The translations under genes and the position numbers were made by a program. The notes below the pieces were generated by a model that was not told where the DNA came from, searched no databases, and was given only the letters and a program-made list of their open reading frames with translations. A DNA stretch of 9,176 bases, from NCBI GenBank assembly GCA_945878795.1, contig CAMDWF010000071.1, positions 1 through 9,176 on the forward strand, given 5' to 3'. Origin of the DNA: Synechococcus sp. UW140 (GTDB taxonomy: Bacteria > Cyanobacteriota > Cyanobacteriia > PCC-6307 > Cyanobiaceae). Every line of letters starts with the position of its first letter. The stretch's first letter is position 1. Of the stretch, positions 5,343 to 9,176 are shown in pieces.

Positions 5343-5549
5343 TCAACGAAGGCGAGACGACTGGGCTTGGGCGGCAAATTTGATCCGTTGACGCAGTTCG
5401 CGGCTGCGCATAAAGGCAGCCAAAAGACCCAATCCCAGGATCCGGGATGGGGCGACTGGACGGGTCTGGACAGCCGGGGCATTGGCATCCAGCATCGGAA
5501 CATCGTTTGCGAGTTGACCGAGGTTGGGGCCAAAACGGGTCAGGGTCAT
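5343..5549 (-). CDS. Possible 68-residue hypothetical protein
   Basis: An ATG at 5547-5549 preceded closely by GGAG opens a 68-codon frame ending in TGA at 5343-5345. The product starts MTLTRFGPNLGQLANDVPML and has a short hydrophobic stretch around SRILGLGLLAAF (about 35-46), followed by a basic segment (MRSRELRQRIKFAAQAQSSRLR). No family is recognised. Support comes from the ribosome-binding site, the alternating amphipathic C-terminal half and the lack of a better explanation for this segment. Against it are its small size, an overlapping longer frame, and the spacing of only two bases between GGAG and the ATG. A promoter-like TGTATCACT lies about 25 nt upstream. Confidence 0.4.
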   Translation of the reverse strand: MTLTRFGPNLGQLANDVPMLDANAPAVQTRPVAPSRILGLGLLAAFMRSRELRQRIKFAAQAQSSRLR

Positions 5550-5629
5550 TGCTCCAGGAAAATGTGTTTAGTGATACAAAAAATTGGCTTAAGCAGAGTG
5601 GGCGACTAAATGCGCCAAGTCAGCCGTTC

Positions 5630-5667
5630 AAGCCATCAGATTTCAACTTAAGGCTTTTTTCTTTTTT
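5630..5667 (+). terminator. Weak terminator-like element, T-rich
   Basis: AAGCC (5630-5634) can pair with GGCTT (5652-5656) across a 17-nt loop, followed by two runs of six T separated by one C. The stem is short but the T tract is the longest in the window. No plus-strand gene precedes it, so if real it might end a small RNA. Confidence 0.25.
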
Positions 5668-5851
5668 CTTCCGTTTTTGTGCGGAATTGCCGACTGGCCG
5701 CAGCCGTTCTGAATTTGTAAAGGTAGCCAGAGACTGATTTTGCCTTGGCCAACCAACGGCACCAGGGTATTCATATCGGCCGGGCCCTGTCCTTAGCTTT
5801 GAAGTGGGGCGCTGGCTGCCGCGCCTTTGCTGGCGGAATGCTGGAAGCAGG

Positions 5852-5866
5852 GCGGGCAGCGCCCGC
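5852..5866. repeat. Perfect 6-bp GC inverted repeat
   Basis: GCGGGC-AGC-GCCCGC is a perfect stem with a 3-nt loop in the gene-free stretch about 118 nt past the oxidoreductase stop. No T tract follows on either strand, so a terminator role is uncertain. Confidence 0.35.
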
Positions 5867-5983
5867 AGCTGGACTGACGCCATGAACCGGGCCCCAGATC
5901 CAGCCTGTTTGCACCATCTGCGCGGGCCTGGTTTGTGGGCATGAATTTTAAAAATGTATATCTCAATCCCACCAGCCCGCTGC

Positions 5984-7234
5984 TCAAGGGTCGAGCTGCG
6001 CCGCTTCCAGCAAACGAGTGGCCAGGGCTTCGCCACTGCGCATCGCCCCCTCCACCCGCCCGAAGCCGGGCCCCTCGATGAAATCGCCGCAGAAACCGAC
6101 GCGGCTGCGGCGGCAGAGGGCCAGGGCCCGGGGCAGACCTGGATGCTGGGGAAAGGCGGCCCCCCAGCGCATCAGCTCGCTATGGACCCCTGGCCAGGGG
6201 GCGCCCCCGGGCGGCAACGCTTCTGATGGCTCGGGCAGCCAGGCGGCCAGGGCCCCCTGCAGCCCGCGCTCCAAGGCGGCGATCACCTCCGTCTCCCGTT
6301 GTTGCGTTGGCGCCATACCCAGATGTTTGGCGATCGACGAGCGGGAGCCGTAGACATTGAGATGCTCGCCGGCAAAGGTGCCGGTGGAGTGGGCCACCAC
6401 CGCACAACGGCCGTCCTCAAGGGGCTGAATGGCGACGCGACGCAACCCCCAGCGCTGCTGGGCCACCGAATCGAAACTGAGCAGCCGGAAGGGCAGGGCC
6501 CGCCACGGGGCGGCTGCGTTGGCCGGCACCACCATCATCAGGTTGCTGCGGGCCTCAGCGCGGATCGAGGCGATCGCCGCCAGGCTGTGGGCCAGCTCCG
6601 GATCGGCCCGTTCGGTTGCCCCAACCGCCAGGGGCAGGGTGTCCCAGCCGAGCACCAGCCGGCTGCGGGGATGGGCCAACAAGGTGCTGCCCAGCACCAA
6701 CCAATCCGCTGCCGCCAACAGTTCGCCGGCGCTATCCAGCAATTGCCACCGGCCTTCGCTGCTGGTCTCCAGATGGCGCACCAGGATGCCGTAATGGGCT
6801 TCGATGGCGCCGCCGGCCAGGGCCAGCAAACCGCGGCAGAGCTGTTCCATGCCCTGCCGACCGCGATAGAGACGGCCCTGGCAGAAGGGATCCTCGAGCC
6901 GGCCCGTCAGGCCGCCATCTTTGTCCAGGCAGGCCAGGGTTCCCTGCCAGGGCTCTATCCAGCCACCGGCCAGCAACGGCGCCAGCAGGGCGGGATCGGG
7001 GCTGGCGCTGATGTTGAACAGGGGGGCGCCGTGGTCGATGCGCAGGTGGCTGTCCTGGCGGGAGCGGCGCGTGGCGGTGCGGCCACCGGGACCGCGGCCG
7101 CTTTCCCACAGGCTGATGCGCTCCGCTGGCCAACCCTGGCGCCGCAGACTGGCCAACAAAGAACAACCACCGACACCGGCTCCGATCACGGCGAGGTGGG
7201 GTGCATCGGCCCTGGGCCTGGGCGAAATGCTCAT
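5984..7234 (-). CDS. FAD/NAD(P)-dependent oxidoreductase, renalase-like
   Basis: The 416-residue protein begins MSISPRPRADAPHLAVIGAG, with the dinucleotide-binding GAGVGG at 18-23, the acidic end of the second strand (E44) and GPGGRTATRR (48-57). DHGAPLFN (67-74) and the C-terminal VGFCGDFIEGPGFGRVEGAM, followed by RSGEALA, are the marks of the NAD/FAD-dependent oxidoreductase group that includes renalase and COG3380 proteins: a Rossmann FAD-binding fold with the isoalloxazine-contacting CGD motif near the end. Substrate and pathway are unknown. It is longer than the typical ~330 residues, with the extra length in the middle. The frame continues 11 codons upstream, but the ATG at 7234 puts the Rossmann fold at the usual distance from the N-terminus. 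No partner gene is adjacent; 250 nt with no identifiable gene separate it from the toxin-antitoxin cluster. Confidence 0.82.
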   Translation of the reverse strand: MSISPRPRADAPHLAVIGAGVGGCSLLASLRRQGWPAERISLWESGRGPGGRTATRRSRQDSHLRIDHGAPLFNISASPDPALLAPLLAGGWIEPWQGTLACLDKDGGLTGRLEDPFCQGRLYRGRQGMEQLCRGLLALAGGAIEAHYGILVRHLETSSEGRWQLLDSAGELLAAADWLVLGSTLLAHPRSRLVLGWDTLPLAVGATERADPELAHSLAAIASIRAEARSNLMMVVPANAAAPWRALPFRLLSFDSVAQQRWGLRRVAIQPLEDGRCAVVAHSTGTFAGEHLNVYGSRSSIAKHLGMAPTQQRETEVIAALERGLQGALAAWLPEPSEALPPGGAPWPGVHSELMRWGAAFPQHPGLPRALALCRRSRVGFCGDFIEGPGFGRVEGAMRSGEALATRLLEAAQLDP

Positions 7235-7470
7235 CAAAATCGCTGGGATCGCCCCAGCTTGACGCAAGGGGCAGGAGTTGGCAGTGAATTGGTCCAGATC
7301 CCTGGGCCGGAGGGGCTTGCTCTGGCTGATGCGTCGCCGCTGCCTCCTACCGCGACCACCAGCCTCTATCGCCGCTGAGGCGTCCGCAGACCCTGTTCCT
7401 GTCGATGTAGACCGCCCTAGCTCTTGTCAGCGGCTATGTCCCGATCTGCTTGCCATCCGCAGCTGGATTT

Positions 7471-7492
7471 TTGAGATAGAATTGAGACAGAA
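7471..7492 (+). promoter_or_regulatory. 11-bp tandem direct repeat before the antitoxin, putative operator
   Basis: TTGAGATAGAA (7471-7481) is followed immediately by TTGAGACAGAA (7482-7492), differing at one base. The pair ends 5 nt before the antitoxin start codon. Type II antitoxins commonly repress their own operon by binding repeats at the promoter, so this is a plausible autoregulatory site. The junction TAGAAT (7477-7482) resembles a -10 hexamer. Confidence 0.5.
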
Positions 7493-7497
7493 AATAA

Positions 7498-7725
7498 ATG
7501 ATTAACATGATCAATGCTGAACATGCCAATCTGCTAAAGCTCAGTCCATCCGAAAGACTGCTGCTGGCGCAAGACCTTTGGGATAGCCTGAATCCAGAGG
7601 ATTTGCCGCTTACTGATTTGCAAAAAGCCGAGCTTGAACGCCGTAAATTGTCTTATCAAGCCAACCCGGATTCTTGCAGCCCATGGGAAGATGTCCAGCG
7701 CCGCATCATCGAGCGGCATGGCTAA
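7498..7725 (+). CDS. Addiction-module antitoxin, PF09720-like
   Basis: The 75-residue product contains LLKLSPSERLLLAQDLWDSL (12-31), then LPLTDLQKAELERRKLSYQA (36-55), NPDSCSPWEDVQRRI. L(S/T)..ER..LA..LWDSL...LPL...Q...LE.R...Y..NP....W..V..RI is the signature of the short putative addiction-module component family (PF09720/TIGR02574), antitoxins of RelE/ParE-type toxins. It would bind and neutralise the toxin encoded next and repress the operon. The ATG at 7498 or the in-frame ATG at 7507 could be the start. Its last 8 nt overlap the toxin start (ATGGCTAA), indicating translational coupling. Base composition is more AT-rich than the neighbouring core genes, suggesting transfer. Confidence 0.88.
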   Translation: MINMINAEHANLLKLSPSERLLLAQDLWDSLNPEDLPLTDLQKAELERRKLSYQANPDSCSPWEDVQRRIIERHG

Positions 7726-8002
7726 AACTGTCATCTTTACCCAAGAAGCGGAAGACGACGCTCATCGGGGCTACTCTTGGTATGAAAGCAAACACATCGG
7801 CCTCGGGCGCGAATTTATAACGTTGATTGATGCCTGCCTGCAATCGATCAGCCGCAATCCGAAGCTATATCAAGTTATCTATAAAGACTATCGTCGCGCT
7901 ATCGTGCGACGCTTTCCCTTTTCGATCATCTACGAAGAAACGGATACAACTGTTACTATCTATGCCATTTTTGATTGTCGGCAAAACCCGGATAAATGGT
8001 AG
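7718..8002 (+). CDS. RelE/ParE-family toxin
   Basis: The 94-residue product starts MAKTVIFTQEAEDDAHRGYS, continues WYESKHIGLGREFITLIDAC, PKLYQVIYKDYRRAIVRRFP, and ends IYAIFDCRQNPDKW. The A..D...GY.WYE....GLG.EF pattern, the YRRAIVRRFPFSIIYE strand and the terminal R.NP..W are typical of RelE/ParE toxins paired with PF09720 antitoxins. Members cleave mRNA on ribosomes or poison gyrase; which applies here cannot be read from the sequence. The frame is open 28 codons further upstream, but that lies inside the antitoxin gene; the ATG at 7718 overlaps the antitoxin stop and begins the conserved domain. The length is complete and no lesion is seen, so the module is probably functional. Confidence 0.88.
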   Translation: MAKTVIFTQEAEDDAHRGYSWYESKHIGLGREFITLIDACLQSISRNPKLYQVIYKDYRRAIVRRFPFSIIYEETDTTVTIYAIFDCRQNPDKW

Positions 8003-8145
8003 CAACGGGTACAATAAACCTCCGCTCTTGCATTCAAAAGGCCATCAACAGCGGTCCCGGCAGGCTTGTGCTGGAGGTAGCTGCTGAGCTGCAATTGCGC
8101 TACCAGCAATGGGATGCCCAGGGCGCACCCGCTGATGCCTTGTGA
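7996..8145 (+). CDS. 49-residue ORF, possible second antitoxin or remnant
   Basis: ATG at 7996 overlaps the toxin stop (ATGGTAG, 7 nt) and the TGA at 8143-8145 lies inside the start of the next toxin-like gene (ATGCCTTGTGA, 11-nt overlap). The product starts MVATGTINLRSCIQKAINSG, continues PGRLVLEVAAELQLRYQQWD and ends AQGAPADAL. I do not recognise it. The position directly before a ParE-like gene is where an antitoxin is expected, and the TINL start is faintly like the N-terminal strand of ribbon-helix-helix antitoxins, but it is shorter than the usual ~80 residues. It may be a shortened antitoxin or a chance frame. Confidence 0.4.
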   Translation: MVATGTINLRSCIQKAINSGPGRLVLEVAAELQLRYQQWDAQGAPADAL

Positions 8146-8312
8146 ACTCTCCCCCCAGGCCGTAGCCGACCTGCAGGAAATCGGCGACTACATCGCTAGG
8201 GACAATCCGCAGCGAGCTGCCAGCTTTGTTGCCGAGCTGCTTGCACGCACTCAAAGGGTCGCGGAACGACCGGAGGCCTATCCGGCCAGGCTGGAGTTTG
8301 GAGAAGGTCTGG
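8135..8312 (+). pseudogene. ParE-like toxin, truncated at its C-terminus
   Basis: From the ATG at 8135 the frame reads MPCELSPQAVADLQEIGDYI then ARDNPQRAASFVAELLARTQ and RVAERPEAYPARLEFGEGLG. L(S/T)P.A..DL.EI.DYIA.DNP.RA..FV.EL is the first two-thirds of a ParE/RelE toxin, up to the residues before the final two strands. The family would continue with GRYLIFYR and an ILRVLHG-like segment, which are missing. The frame stays open to a stop at 8513-8515, but its last ~66 residues are an out-of-frame reading of GMC oxidoreductase sequence. The toxin has therefore lost its C-terminal strands and is probably inactive. ParE-type toxins inhibit DNA gyrase. Confidence 0.72.
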
Positions 8313-9176
8313 GTGCTGGAGCGGATGCTGCCCGAGGAATTCATCGGTATGCCGATGCAGGAGGGAACCGGACCGGATTAGGGCCTGCGCTACGAAGATC
8401 TGGAACCCTGGTATTAGCAAGCGGAGGCGCTGTACCGGGTCCATGGCGAAGACGGCCAACCCTTTGGCGCCGAGGCGGTGCAGCCGTTCCAAGTGGAATT
8501 GCGGGCGGATCTTGAGCGCCAGGGGCTGCACCCCTACCGGCTGCCGTTGAGCGTCAGTGAGTCGGCGCAGGAACCCTCCGGCGATGCCGAACTGTTTGGC
8601 GTCGGTCGGGCCCTGGGCCAGGCGGGCTTTGAACTGCGGCAGGGGGCCCGGGTGCTGATGCTGCACACCGATGCGGGCGGCAAGGAAGTGCGGGGCGTCG
8701 AGGCCCATATCGGCCACCAGCGCTGGTTGTTTAAGGCCCACCAGGTAGTGCTGTCGGCCGGCGCCATCGGCAGCGCCGTAATCCTGTTGCGCTCGGCCAG
8801 CGATGCCCACCTCCGGGGCCTGGCCAATGGCTCCGACCAGGTCGGTCGCCATTTGATGCGCCCCCAACTGACGGCGATGCTGCAAAGGGCCAGCAAGGCC
8901 CATTCCGGCCGCTACGGCCCGGCCTTGGGGGTGCTGGATTTCCATGGCGGCGATCGCAATGTGAGCTATGCCCTGGGGGCCGTCAGAGGTGGCGGCGGCG
9001 TGCTGCAAGATCCGCTGTTTGCCGAATCACCGCCGGTGCTCTCCCTGGTGAGTCGCCTGCTGCCGGATGGGGCGCTGGAATGGCTGGCCGATCGTTCGGT
9101 GAGCTGGTGGGTGTCCAGCGCCGTCAGCCCCGATGCCGACAATCGCGTCAGCCTGCGCGGTGAACGGGTGGTGATC
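8303..9176 (+). pseudogene. GMC-family oxidoreductase, N-terminus missing, two in-frame TAG codons
   Basis: In the frame with codons starting at 8304, homology begins at KVW-VLERMLPEEFIGMPMQ, then EGTGPD, TAG (8379-8381), GLRYEDLEPWY, TAG (8415-8417), and an uninterrupted frame from 8418 to the right edge (253 codons). The open part contains QAEALYRVHG, RQGLHPYRLPLS, VLSAGAIGSAVILLRS (resembling GMC signature 2), QVGRHLMRPQ and WWVSSAVSPDADNRVSL, typical of glucose-methanol-choline flavoenzymes (COG2303). Such enzymes use FAD to oxidise alcohols. The N-terminal FAD-binding GxGxxG segment, normally within the first ~25 residues, is absent because the sequence joins a toxin gene fragment at about 8303-8312. 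The first TAG stands where related proteins have tryptophan (TGG). The C-terminus lies beyond the window. Confidence 0.8.

Larger units (their letters stand above)
5550..5983. other. Stretch with no convincing gene
   Basis: No frame here shows a recognisable protein. The longest minus-strand frame enters from inside the oxidoreductase gene and has unlikely composition (arginine, glutamine and lysine-rich). What can be seen: a T-rich segment with a possible plus-strand terminator (5630-5667), a GC inverted repeat (5852-5866), and a locally AT-rich patch near 5943-5970 just beyond the oxidoreductase stop. The left end probably contains the promoter for the possible gene at 5343-5549. Confidence 0.6.

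Noticed and set aside
5252..5533. 93-codon minus-strand frame overlapping the possible gene at 5343-5549
   Set aside because: It has no ribosome-binding site or family features and is less plausible than the overlapping frame, which has a GGAG before its ATG.
5620..6036. 138-codon minus-strand frame entering the gene-free stretch
   Set aside because: It starts inside the oxidoreductase gene, has a composition skewed to Arg/Gln/Lys with a KKRKKKEKS-type end from a T-rich tract, and no family resemblance.
6299..7378. 359-codon plus-strand frame opposite the FAD oxidoreductase
   Set aside because: It is rich in glycine, glutamine, alanine and histidine as expected from a mirrored GC-rich gene, while the opposite strand has clear Rossmann and FAD motifs.
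8114..8134. Seven extra N-terminal codons for the truncated ParE-like gene
   Set aside because: The conserved toxin sequence begins at the ATG at 8135, which overlaps the preceding stop as is typical of such modules.
8379..8417. Recoding of TAG (amber suppression) as the explanation for the broken GMC gene
   Set aside because: The gene also lacks its 5' FAD-binding part, and no recoding signal or suppressor tRNA is visible, so ordinary pseudogene decay is simpler.
8196..9008. 270-codon minus-strand frame at the right end
   Set aside because: It is the complement of GMC oxidoreductase sequence with recognisable motifs on the plus strand; the length reflects GC bias only.
1..9176. tRNA, rRNA, CRISPR array, insertion sequence or integrase
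   Set aside because: No T-loop-like motif with cloverleaf context, no regularly spaced repeats, and no transposase or recombinase-like protein was seen on either strand.

Overview
The window reads as GC-rich chromosomal DNA from a cyanobacterium, most likely a Synechococcus/Cyanobium-type picocyanobacterium, probably freshwater. This is inferred from gene content: the C-terminal part of a CrtR-type beta-carotene hydroxylase, a Ycf20 (DUF565) protein, a 46-residue membrane protein that looks like NDH-1 subunit NdhP, a stand-alone protochlorophyllide-reductase-C-terminal-like (PCP_red) mini-protein, and several small proteins of cyanobacterial type. Shine-Dalgarno sequences are mostly weak or absent.

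Layout. Positions 1-3050 hold crtR (3' end, +) converging on a minus-strand pair (creatininase-family amidohydrolase, then gatC), a divergent conserved hypothetical (+), and a short minus-strand ndhP-like gene divergent from mpg. mpg (3-methyladenine DNA glycosylase) and pyrB (aspartate carbamoyltransferase, TTG start) form a + strand pair. The 3' end of pyrB overlaps the convergent ycf20 by 14 nt. From 4424 to 4693 lies a dense regulatory interval: a candidate ycf20 promoter, a 14-bp perfect palindrome, a strong minus-strand terminator with a UUCG loop, and a 13-bp inverted repeat enclosing all three. Next come two small minus-strand genes (PCP_red-like, then a 65-residue hypothetical), a possible 68-residue gene, a 434-nt stretch with no convincing gene, and a 416-residue FAD-dependent oxidoreductase (-).

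From about 7470 to the right edge the character changes to accessory DNA. An intact type II toxin-antitoxin pair (PF09720-type antitoxin plus RelE/ParE toxin) is followed, through stop/start overlaps, by a 49-codon ORF and a second ParE-like toxin. That toxin is cut off after about 60 residues. At the cut, the sequence switches frame and homology into a GMC-family oxidoreductase lacking its N-terminal FAD-binding region and carrying two in-frame TAG codons. The arrangement looks like one functional toxin-antitoxin module, one decayed module and a rearranged, decaying oxidoreductase gene.

The core genes are ordinary housekeeping and photosynthetic functions: carotenoid hydroxylation, tRNA-dependent amidation, pyrimidine synthesis, base-excision repair and possibly NDH-1 cyclic electron flow. 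The most noteworthy items are two small genes under 60 codons, the structured interval around the ycf20 promoter, and the overlapping toxin-antitoxin cluster fused to a broken GMC gene. I did not find convincing evidence for a wholly new system.
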